Below are positions 1-8,289 of a stretch of DNA of 64,000 nt, piece after piece (the stretch's first letter is position 1; the number at the start of each line of letters is the position of its first letter). Where the stretch lies: assembly GCA_002335865.1 (NCBI GenBank), contig DDCY01000029.1:1-64000 (forward strand), written 5' to 3'. Source of the DNA: Saprospiraceae bacterium UBA1994 (GTDB lineage: Bacteria > Bacteroidota > Bacteroidia > Chitinophagales > Saprospiraceae). The notes beneath the pieces are model-generated. The model worked only from the letters and a program-made list of their open reading frames with translations. It did not search any database and was not told the DNA's origin. Made by a program: the position numbers and the translations under genes.

Positions 1-804
1 TGCTGCAACGGTGTTAAAAGCATTAAATATTAAAAATGTTGCTCCGCATAATTTTCTAAACTCTTTTATTTTAAAAGCCTCATAAAAACTTTCTAAAAAA
101 ATCTTTTTTAGACTGTTTCCAATGTTGGCACTATTTAAAGGCTCATAATCTTCCTCTAAAGTAGATTTACTCTTTATAAATATAGCAGGCACAATAGCAC
201 ATAGGGTACATGGTATGGCAACCCAAATGGCTAATTCACGAACGGCTACATCTGCTGATGGAAACCAGTTTTCGTCATACATAATGATCCAAAACAAAGG
301 AGCAATTACCCATGCCCATTGACCAATCCATTGGGAGATAGCCATAATATTTGTTCTTTCGTGAAAATCATCGCTCATTTCATAACCCATCGCTACATAA
401 GGAACTCCAAAAATGGTAAGACCTACATAGAACACCAAAGACCATAAAAAGAAATACCAAAAATTATATTCTACACCATCAATCTTATAAAGTTGCCACA
501 TAAAAATATAGGCAAGCCCCATAATTAAGCCTCCAATAATCACGTATTGACGACGCCTTCCCCATCTAGATTTTGTGTTGTCTGATATAAATCCCATGAT
601 AGGATCTAGAAAAGCATCAAAAATTCTTGGAAAAAGAAACACCAAAGACCACATCCATCCAGAAAACCCAAGGTCCTCCACCAAAACGATCATAAATATT
701 CCCAGAATGGCTGGAAACATTTGATTGGCCAACATACCCAAGCCAAAAGCAATCTTCTGGCCCATTGGGACTTTTTCATGCACTGATGTTTGTTGATTTG
801 ACAT
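1..804 (-). CDS. GPH-family sugar:cation symporter (MFS), partial
   Basis: The reading frame starts at the ATG at 804 and stays open to base 1, so 268 N-terminal codons are visible and the C-terminal half lies outside the window. It is strongly hydrophobic, with six or more likely membrane segments. A cytoplasmic loop near residues 47-70 reads RIFDAFLDP, then GFISDN, then WGRRR, which is the hallmark of the glycoside-pentoside-hexuronide (MelB-like) branch of the MFS. It starts 30 bp after the GH30 gene and is the last visible gene of the glucan-utilization operon. The likely role is carrying glucose, laminaribiose or short beta-glucan oligosaccharides across the inner membrane to the cytoplasmic phosphorylase. 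The family is clear; the substrate is inferred from neighbours. Confidence 0.88.
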   Translation of the reverse strand, partial: MSNQQTSVHEKVPMGQKIAFGLGMLANQMFPAILGIFMIVLVEDLGFSGWMWSLVFLFPRIFDAFLDPIMGFISDNTKSRWGRRRQYVIIGGLIMGLAYIFMWQLYKIDGVEYNFWYFFLWSLVFYVGLTIFGVPYVAMGYEMSDDFHERTNIMAISQWIGQWAWVIAPLFWIIMYDENWFPSADVAVRELAIWVAIPCTLCAIVPAIFIKSKSTLEEDYEPLNSANIGNSLKKIFLESFYEAFKIKEFRKLCGATFLIFNAFNTVAA

Positions 805-834
805 GGTTTATGGTTTTTAGACTCTGTATATTTA

Positions 835-2364
835 TTATTTCATCGTATTCGGAATGATTACAGTTTGGATGGCTTGTCCGTTTATTTGAATAGTAACATT
901 ACTTTCACCCAAAGACAAGTTGATATTTTTCGCTTGTTCATTTTCATTGAAAAGTACTACGGCAATACTATTATCAGTATTTTTGGCCGCAGTAACCATT
1001 AGATCATTATCAGAGGAATTTTTTCCTATGCGAACAGCACCTGGTCTTATGAATTTACTGAAATGCGCCATTACATAGTAGATTGGTGTGTAATATACCT
1101 CATCCTTATTTTTATCAACTATTACAGGCGCAACACACCAGTTTTTAAACCAATTTGGTCCTCCATTTTTGTCCAATACCATATTCCAATCTATCCAACC
1201 ATCGACCCAATTATTGAGGCATCCAATAATATCTCGGGCATAGCGATTCGCAGGGGCATACTTAGGATGTAAATACTTTTCTTTTTCAGGTGCCCAGTCC
1301 CATCCCCAATCTGTTGCTTCTTTTTTCCAATACCAGACATCATCTTTCCATTTTGGGATTTCGGAATCTACACAAGCTTCGGTTTGTATCAAATATTTAT
1401 CAGGTGCCTTATTATGTGCGTATTGCAAAACCTCAGGAAATACTTCAAAGGTACTAGCATACCAATGAATGGCAGTACCATCAAAATATTTTGCAGATGC
1501 TTCATCTTTATACATGTTATCAATCCAGTCTTTTAAATGGTCTCTATTTTGATCGTAACCTAATATCTTAACATCATGTCCATCCGCTTCCAGTTTAGGG
1601 CCAAGATGCTTTTGAACAAAACTGGTCATCTCTTCAGCCGTATAATGCATACTTTCCCAATTATTGCCATTTCCTAATGGTTCATTTTCAACTGTAAATC
1701 CCCAAATATCTATCCCTTCCGCTTTGTAGGCAGCGAAGTATTTTGAAAAGAACAGCGCCCAAGTTTTGCTATATTCAGGTAACAGATTACCTGCCATCCA
1801 ATCCTTATTATCTTTCATCCATGGCGGTGCCGTCCATGGCGAGGATATAATTTTGAAACCATCTTTTGATATGGCCATGGCCTCTTTTATCATAGGAATA
1901 ATATCATCACGATCTTCGTCAATAGAAAAATGTTCCAAATTTATATCTCCCTCAACAGGGGCATACGAATATTGACCCAATGAAAAATCACATGAATTCA
2001 TATGTGTTCTAGTTAGGGAATAATTTGCTCCGTTTTCTCCAAAATATGCCTCTAAAACCTTATTTCTATTTTCTTTGCTTAATTGATTTAGTAAATATGC
2101 AGATGACTCAGTAAAAGATCCACCAAATCCTGTAATGGTCTGGAATTTTTCATTGGGCAATAATTTTATTTCTATGGCATCAAATGCTTCAGTAAAACTA
2201 TTGATTTGTTTCAATTTGTTTCCGTTAGCTGCTGTTTCATATACTATAATCTCTAATTCTTTTTCCATACAACTCGTTAACATCAGCATCAATAAAATGA
2301 ATGAAAGCACAATACCTTTCGAAATTATTTGATAGGTTGATTTTCGTGATTCTATATTCTTCAT
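835..2364 (-). CDS. GH30 glycosidase (beta-1,6-glucanase/glucosidase candidate), lipoprotein
   Basis: A 509-residue lipoprotein with a lipobox ending LTSC (Cys32). GH30 motifs are clear: GFGGSFTES near residue 80, SPWTAPPWM near 180, acid/base Glu228 in TVENEP and nucleophile Glu329 in QTEAC. A C-terminal beta-sandwich typical of the family follows the barrel. Known GH30 enzymes in marine laminarin loci remove beta-1,6-linked glucose side branches, which fits the GH17, GH16 and GH3 neighbours. Its ATG shares one base with the GH17 stop codon (TAATG), suggesting translational coupling. The residues after the lipid Cys (M-E-K-E) are acidic, so surface exposure is possible. The family is sure; beta-1,6 specificity is inferred from context. 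Confidence 0.92.
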   Translation of the reverse strand: MKNIESRKSTYQIISKGIVLSFILLMLMLTSCMEKELEIIVYETAANGNKLKQINSFTEAFDAIEIKLLPNEKFQTITGFGGSFTESSAYLLNQLSKENRNKVLEAYFGENGANYSLTRTHMNSCDFSLGQYSYAPVEGDINLEHFSIDEDRDDIIPMIKEAMAISKDGFKIISSPWTAPPWMKDNKDWMAGNLLPEYSKTWALFFSKYFAAYKAEGIDIWGFTVENEPLGNGNNWESMHYTAEEMTSFVQKHLGPKLEADGHDVKILGYDQNRDHLKDWIDNMYKDEASAKYFDGTAIHWYASTFEVFPEVLQYAHNKAPDKYLIQTEACVDSEIPKWKDDVWYWKKEATDWGWDWAPEKEKYLHPKYAPANRYARDIIGCLNNWVDGWIDWNMVLDKNGGPNWFKNWCVAPVIVDKNKDEVYYTPIYYVMAHFSKFIRPGAVRIGKNSSDNDLMVTAAKNTDNSIAVVLFNENEQAKNINLSLGESNVTIQINGQAIQTVIIPNTMK

Positions 2365-3638
2365 TATTTGATTATTGGTGTTTGTACTTTTTTCATCAGC
2401 ATTTCTTTATCTCCATCATATGTTTTTGAAATAGGTTTTCCATCTCTAGTTAGACCTTCAAATATTCCCTGATCTACTAAATCCCAAATGGCAAATTTGG
2501 CTTGGCTTTTTAAATTGATTAAACCAAAATGATTTTCAGAACCTTGTGGATTTTCTGAGTCTTTCCATTGTTCGTCAAATCCTTCAAAATAGAAACATGA
2601 AATATTTTCGGTATTGGTCCATTCACGCATGTGTTTATAATATACTCCCTCTTTGTATTCATCGGTAGCTCTTGAGCCGTCAGGTCCGTAAAATTTATTT
2701 GAACTGCTTGCCCAACCAGTCTCACCGATATGGATAGGTTTATCAATTTCTAGACTTTGCATATATTCTTTTACACTATTGTACTGAGATATTGCATATT
2801 CTTTGGCACGAATCATTGCAGCATCAATTTTTTCAATTTCAGTCAATACTTGTTCATCTTCTCTAATACTCCAAAAAACAGGGTTGTAGTGTGTGTCATG
2901 CATTGGATAGGTATGGACAGATAAATAATCAACTGCAGCGATTAATTTATTTAAATCCTCTACATGATATTCATCATGACCACCACCCCAAGAGGCAAAA
3001 TTATCTGAACTAGTAATCCAAAGGTCTTTTGGGAGCATATCTGCTTTTTTCATCTTTTGAAGATAATCAACCCATTTTAAAATAATACCTGGTTGCACAT
3101 AATAGCTAGTAGCCCATTTTACCATGGCTTCATTGCCAACAGCAATTACTTTTACTATGTCAGGATATTGATTAGCTAATTTGACTGTTGTTGCAATTTC
3201 GATGGCATTACGTTCGCTTTCAACATTATGGTTAGGCTCTTGATCAGTCCATGCGTGTAGACAATCTATCCAAGCGCCTAACATAACATACATTTCAAAA
3301 TTTGGAATTTCTTTTTTAAGTTCACTGATTGCCTTAAGGAGATTGCTTGCCTGAGGTTTATGTACTTTATAGGTGCGCAAAATTTTGATGCCCATGGCAG
3401 ATAGTAACTTTATATCCTCTTTGAGTTCATCTTGAGTCGGTTCTATGTCATGGTCGGCATGTCGATACCCTCCATATGACATTGCAAGGTAATTTGAATT
3501 TCCTAAAATATCTTCCGCACTCATATTTGACTTTTCTTTCAATGTATAATTTTTACTTTCCGTGGTTGTATTATTCTTACAAGAGTGGATTGATATAATA
3601 ATGATTAAACAAATTATTGTTCTGATATAATACTTCAT
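2364..3638 (-). CDS. GH17 beta-1,3-glucanase-type lipoprotein
   Basis: A 424-residue lipoprotein with Cys20 in SIHSC. The fold is a GH17 TIM barrel. The acid/base is Glu170 in AVGNEAM and the nucleophile is Glu306 in HIGETGWAS, both matching the family signature. LRTYKV near residue 96 and SVHTYPM near 238 are typical substrate-cleft strands. GH17 enzymes act on beta-1,3-glucans, and in marine Bacteroidota they attack unbranched laminarin oligosaccharides after GH30 debranching. The residues after the lipid Cys (K-N-N-T) are not acidic, which suggests the periplasmic face. It follows the clan GH-A gene by 77 bp and overlaps the GH30 start by one base. Confidence 0.9.
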   Translation of the reverse strand: MKYYIRTIICLIIIISIHSCKNNTTTESKNYTLKEKSNMSAEDILGNSNYLAMSYGGYRHADHDIEPTQDELKEDIKLLSAMGIKILRTYKVHKPQASNLLKAISELKKEIPNFEMYVMLGAWIDCLHAWTDQEPNHNVESERNAIEIATTVKLANQYPDIVKVIAVGNEAMVKWATSYYVQPGIILKWVDYLQKMKKADMLPKDLWITSSDNFASWGGGHDEYHVEDLNKLIAAVDYLSVHTYPMHDTHYNPVFWSIREDEQVLTEIEKIDAAMIRAKEYAISQYNSVKEYMQSLEIDKPIHIGETGWASSSNKFYGPDGSRATDEYKEGVYYKHMREWTNTENISCFYFEGFDEQWKDSENPQGSENHFGLINLKSQAKFAIWDLVDQGIFEGLTRDGKPISKTYDGDKEMLMKKVQTPIIK

Positions 3639-3715
3639 GATTTAATTAGGCCGACTATATTGTTTTCGATGTTTAGTAAAGTTTATTATATAATTGGGAG
3701 AACTATTAAACTGTT

Positions 3716-4735
3716 CTATTGAGTAATACTAATATATTTTAGCTTGACTACATCAAATGTTTGTTTTTTATTTCTATCTATATCTACTATACCCCAGTAT
3801 TCTTCATTAGGCGAACCATCATAGGGCACACCACTACTATTGGGAGCCCACCCCCCAGGGTTTTGCTCAGAAGGGTCTTCTGCTTTCCACCAACCATCTG
3901 TAAACGAAAATAGGGTTGCACCAGAACAAATATCTTGGTTGTTGAAAATTGCATCTAGAATATTTGAATTCGCATCTGCCTGAGATTTTTCATTTACTCC
4001 TTTTGTATAACCCGCTTTTGAAATGGTCATATAACTATCACTACCTGCTTCAGATAGATACATCGGTTTGCTAGAAATATTTTTCCATTGTCTGAATATT
4101 TCTTCAGGATTGTCCCAACGGTATACATTCATACCCCAGATATCAATATTTTGACATGTAGTTAAGATTAGCGAATCTGGTAGTTCACCATGTGCTGTGG
4201 TTACAAAGTGTTTTTTGTCTACCTTATGAATTTCGGCTGCTGTCTGGTTCATTGCTGTATACCAGGTTTTTAAAGTACCTCCAAACCATTCTGGATGATA
4301 ATTGTATTCATTGCCTAATTCCCACATTAGGATCGCTGGATGATCTTTAAAATTATTTACGTAATCAATGCATGTTCCTGATAGAATGTCATAATTTCCA
4401 TCTTGATTGTAGCCAAAACCTATAATAACTTTTATTCCAGCTTTGTGAATTTCGTCAAGCACATATTTTTCAATAATTGGCGCATAAACTCTAATTGTGT
4501 TTATTCCAGCTTCTACCATTAATGCTAGATCTTCCGATAGGTTTTCAAAACTTCTTGTTTCTTTTCCCTTCTGAACTGGATGGTAACAGATTCCTTTAAT
4601 AATATATGGAACATCATTAACTAAAAATTTACGATTAGAAATTTTAGCATCTTCGGTTATTTCTTTCATTTTGGAAGTCGGATTACAAGACAATAGGGTA
4701 CCTATTAAAAGAATAACTGTGACATTTCTTAACAT
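3716..4735 (-). CDS. Clan GH-A glycosidase, GH2-type TIM barrel only, lipoprotein
   Basis: A 339-residue protein with a lipobox at LLSC (Cys17) and one TIM-barrel domain resembling the catalytic third of GH2 enzymes, without the GH2 sugar-binding and Ig-like domains. The candidate acid/base is Glu143 in WELGNEYN and the candidate nucleophile is Glu229 in YLSEAGSD. GINTIRVYAP near residue 92 is a typical early barrel strand. Its place between the phosphorylase and GH17 suggests a beta-glucan substrate, but the sequence does not fix the linkage. It could belong to GH2, GH5 or a recently split clan GH-A family. Lipidation without acidic residues after the Cys suggests the periplasm. Confidence 0.8.
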   Translation of the reverse strand: MLRNVTVILLIGTLLSCNPTSKMKEITEDAKISNRKFLVNDVPYIIKGICYHPVQKGKETRSFENLSEDLALMVEAGINTIRVYAPIIEKYVLDEIHKAGIKVIIGFGYNQDGNYDILSGTCIDYVNNFKDHPAILMWELGNEYNYHPEWFGGTLKTWYTAMNQTAAEIHKVDKKHFVTTAHGELPDSLILTTCQNIDIWGMNVYRWDNPEEIFRQWKNISSKPMYLSEAGSDSYMTISKAGYTKGVNEKSQADANSNILDAIFNNQDICSGATLFSFTDGWWKAEDPSEQNPGGWAPNSSGVPYDGSPNEEYWGIVDIDRNKKQTFDVVKLKYISITQ

Positions 4736-4794
4736 TATATATCTATTTTGTTTACTTCTATTCCACTCCTATTTCTAATCTTGCCTCCTCAGTG

Positions 4795-7700
4795 TTACTT
4801 TTTAATGTAAACTGTTATTAAATTTATTTCTCCTGTCCTTTTAAACAACTTATTACTTGTATCGATATCAAGTATTAATGATGATGATTCGAGAATTTCT
4901 TGATTGCTAAATTCTACTTTTATACCCGATTTATATGATAGTTTATACATTATAGGTACTTGGCAATATGTGAATGCTAGAGTACCCACTTCTAATTGGA
5001 TTTCTTTTGCTGCCTTGTTTAGTTCTGTATATTTGAAAGTGGCAGTTTTTTTCAAAAATTCTTCTCTTCGGAGTAAGCGTGGGTTAAATGATAAGCTTCC
5101 ATTAGTCACAAAAACCCCTAATTCGCCAAACCGACATAAGATATCTTCTTTTACCTGTCCAGTCATTCCAGGTTGTTGTGCTCCTTTTCCTCCAGGTGTA
5201 TGTGAATATGGGTCAGTTGGGAATGCGCCATACAATAAAGGCGACTTATGAACTCCGATACCTTCATTTATTTCGTAGTAGTGTTCTAAAAGGTTACCAA
5301 TTAATACCTCATCTGTAGTATTGTTGATAGATTTTAAACAGGTTTCCTGTACACTCAGCAATAATTTTGATACCATATGCCAATAGATAGAACCCAATCC
5401 TTCATAACCAAAAAATGTCCCTGATCTTCCAGTAAAGGATTTATGGTCAAAAATATCTTCAAAGATGTCTAATAAAAGTCCTCTGTCTTTTTCAATGAGA
5501 TTTGCGTAGCGTTCTTTTGGTAATTGAATTAGGGCTTCTTTCAAGCTATCCGAATTGTTGAAAGAACCATTGAAATGGTAGATATCATTTATGTCTTTTA
5601 CAACTATATTAAGGTTATTATTTTTTAGTAGCTGTTGGACTAGTTGCGATTCCTTTATCTTATTTGTTGGGATATTGTTCTTTAGAGTAAATCGGGGTAA
5701 GTCTTTATTCGGATATAGAATATAGCTGTATTGATCTTCTCTAAATAAAGCGCTTGATTTTAAGGCATCTAATACATCCAATGATTCTTTTGATGTTAAA
5801 TATCCAGAACTCAATACTGACACTTGGCCTTCTAGCATTTCCGGTAAGTACGAAATAGACACCTCAGTATCATTTTTAATAGTCATCAGGTTATAGGCAT
5901 GGTATAAATTATCTTTTCTTTTATTTACAGAGATTGAATGTTCCAGATACTGATTTGAGACAGACAAAAAATCTATTAAGTCCGTTTTGGAAATGTTTTC
6001 CTTTACACTGCTGAATCCATTATCATAAATCTTATTTCGATACTTGCTACCTGCGTTTCCTAAACCATCTAGAATAGTTTTTCTGTCTTTGTCTGACACT
6101 CTTTTTTCTAGGATTTTAGTGTTTTCCTTTAGGGTGTCGTGGATGCTATTGAAGAAGTGTATTAATTCTTTGGAAATAGTATACGTTTCATTGTCAGAAT
6201 TTTTTACTACATCTTCAAAGAAATTCAAAAATCTTCTGAGGTAGTAAAGTGTAACCATTGAGACTCCATTGCCGACCAGTGCATTATTGGCATCATTCCA
6301 TTCTGGTCTTTGTGTATTCATCCAAATTCCTCCTTCAGGAATAAAATTAGACATCTTTGCCAGCACTGTAGCCAATAATTTTTCAATTAGGTTGACCTTA
6401 TAAATGATTGAGTTTTTATCCCTAAGTAAAGCACCATCTGCCCCGAGTTCTTTTCTTTTTTGAAAAATACTTTCTTCTGACTCCTTATCTAAAATAATAG
6501 TGTCTTTTGGATTCTTTAGAATATCCGAATAACTCTTTATTTTATAGGGTACATTTGCATATACAAAGATGTCTTGATCGAAATATTTGGCCAAGCTCTG
6601 AGGTGAGTGCTTTTCAATGAATTCTAAAAATTTTAGCAAATAGATGATTTGATGATCTCCCCAATAGCCAATGTAGGACCAAGGGTCATCTTCTTCTATA
6701 GTTTCCCAATCAAAACCATCTTTGGTAACTCGGTATGGGTTATAGCCATCAAAAGTGGTGGCGTTCAAGAATTTATGGATCATATTTTCCATGAATTCAG
6801 GATAGGAATGAGCTAGAGCCTCCCAATTCTGGAATATATCTCTCCAGTTACCTTGATAGTCTAATATTTTAGAGCCATCCTCATTTCTTGTATTGATAGC
6901 GAACTGATTCCAGGGTCTGCTTGGGTCTCCATGTCTTCGGCTAAACTTTAATGGCAAATATTCAAAGCAAAGCCTCTTAAAATCTTTATCTTCATTCTTA
7001 AGACTCTCTATCAATGCTCTTAGGCTCTCTAATGAAAATATTTTCGGCAACTGATCGAGCAGTTTTTTCTTCTCCTTATAGACGATGTTATTAGCAGTTT
7101 CTATGTATTTTGAAAAATCTCCTTTTTCAATTTGATAGTTATTGTCAAAAATACCTCCTCGCATGATGTTGAAAAGTGTATTTGCGAAATGTCTGGTATT
7201 TCTCAGCTTATCGGCGGTCAATTGAATACCATCGGATGCACAGTTCAATTCCCTTAAATTTTTTGTACCAAGTTCAATGTCTTCTTGAATTACAGTCAAC
7301 AAGTCATTCTCTGTTTTTATTTTATTCGAAATATCAGCTACATCTACTACTGATTGATTAACATCTGCGATAAACATCCATTGCTCTTCTGAATTTCGAT
7401 TTAAACTTATGTCAGAGATAATGAAATATGCTCCTTTCTCTGCTCGAATAGCTTCTTCTTGAACGATGTCCTTTCCCTGACTAAATTCATCTAGTTGTAA
7501 TGAAGACACTAAATATTTAGGGTTCTTCATTCCTAATGACCAAACTGTCGTTGCTTTTAATGCTTCGCTTGGTTCCGCTCTATCGACAATAATTGCGCTT
7601 AGAACATAAATACCCATACCCACTTTTTTTTCTAACTCATTTTTCTTGTACGCATCAACTAGGTTACTACCGGTTCCTTGTAAAGCAGTGTCAACACCAT

Positions 7701-8259
7701 AGGGCATTATATTCTGAATTCCATCTAAGATTGTTACTTTGATTTCTTTATTTGAAGTGTTGACTAATGTTGAATTTTTTACAAATCCAAACCGATCACT
7801 AGAGCACCATGAATATCTGAATGTTAGACCTAGATCTTCGTTGATTTCTTCAAAAATGACTTTGTTTCCAAAACTGTTTTTATAAAGATTTCTAGCTATC
7901 TTGTAAATTCCAGCATACCTATTAGAAAAGGGCTCCCACAATTTAGTTTTGCCATCAGTATGGACTTTTAATATTGTTTTACTTCCAGTAATCGCAGCCG
8001 ATTCTGTTATTTTATCATCTGTGTAATACGGGAATAGAGCAAAACCTGAGTCTTTTCTTCCTGCAGACAAACCACCATTGCTCGATATGAACATCCAATG
8101 ATTCGAATCGCTGACAATGCTCATAAAGAAAGGCCTCATAGCATCGCTGTTCGATATTTTGTAATACTTTTCTCCTTTAAAGTTTATTAACTTTCCTTCA
8201 ATTTCGGGCTTATTAAAATGAGCTTCTTTCTCTCCTAAGTATATTGGATTATTTTTCAT
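4795..8259 (-). CDS. Beta-1,3-glucan/oligoglucan phosphorylase (GH149/GH161 type, GH94-related)
   Basis: A 1154-residue protein with no signal peptide or membrane segment, so cytoplasmic. It is related to the GH94 cellobiose-phosphorylase superfamily: RPEWNDANNALVGNG near residue 655 carries the expected catalytic Asp656, and DPYSHTPGGKGAQQPGMTGQ in the C-terminal part looks like the phosphate/sugar-binding segment. The length is well above GH94 (about 800) and matches GH149 or GH161 (about 1100), both known to phosphorolyse beta-1,3-glucans. Expected reaction: oligo-beta-1,3-glucan plus phosphate gives glucose 1-phosphate plus a shortened chain. It follows GH3 by 30 bp in the operon. The superfamily is confident; the choice between GH149 and GH161 is open. 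Confidence 0.87.
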   Translation of the reverse strand: MKNNPIYLGEKEAHFNKPEIEGKLINFKGEKYYKISNSDAMRPFFMSIVSDSNHWMFISSNGGLSAGRKDSGFALFPYYTDDKITESAAITGSKTILKVHTDGKTKLWEPFSNRYAGIYKIARNLYKNSFGNKVIFEEINEDLGLTFRYSWCSSDRFGFVKNSTLVNTSNKEIKVTILDGIQNIMPYGVDTALQGTGSNLVDAYKKNELEKKVGMGIYVLSAIIVDRAEPSEALKATTVWSLGMKNPKYLVSSLQLDEFSQGKDIVQEEAIRAEKGAYFIISDISLNRNSEEQWMFIADVNQSVVDVADISNKIKTENDLLTVIQEDIELGTKNLRELNCASDGIQLTADKLRNTRHFANTLFNIMRGGIFDNNYQIEKGDFSKYIETANNIVYKEKKKLLDQLPKIFSLESLRALIESLKNEDKDFKRLCFEYLPLKFSRRHGDPSRPWNQFAINTRNEDGSKILDYQGNWRDIFQNWEALAHSYPEFMENMIHKFLNATTFDGYNPYRVTKDGFDWETIEEDDPWSYIGYWGDHQIIYLLKFLEFIEKHSPQSLAKYFDQDIFVYANVPYKIKSYSDILKNPKDTIILDKESEESIFQKRKELGADGALLRDKNSIIYKVNLIEKLLATVLAKMSNFIPEGGIWMNTQRPEWNDANNALVGNGVSMVTLYYLRRFLNFFEDVVKNSDNETYTISKELIHFFNSIHDTLKENTKILEKRVSDKDRKTILDGLGNAGSKYRNKIYDNGFSSVKENISKTDLIDFLSVSNQYLEHSISVNKRKDNLYHAYNLMTIKNDTEVSISYLPEMLEGQVSVLSSGYLTSKESLDVLDALKSSALFREDQYSYILYPNKDLPRFTLKNNIPTNKIKESQLVQQLLKNNNLNIVVKDINDIYHFNGSFNNSDSLKEALIQLPKERYANLIEKDRGLLLDIFEDIFDHKSFTGRSGTFFGYEGLGSIYWHMVSKLLLSVQETCLKSINNTTDEVLIGNLLEHYYEINEGIGVHKSPLLYGAFPTDPYSHTPGGKGAQQPGMTGQVKEDILCRFGELGVFVTNGSLSFNPRLLRREEFLKKTATFKYTELNKAAKEIQLEVGTLAFTYCQVPIMYKLSYKSGIKVEFSNQEILESSSLILDIDTSNKLFKRTGEINLITVYIKK

Positions 8260-8289
8260 TTATTGTTTTCGTTTTATTCTATTTCAAAC

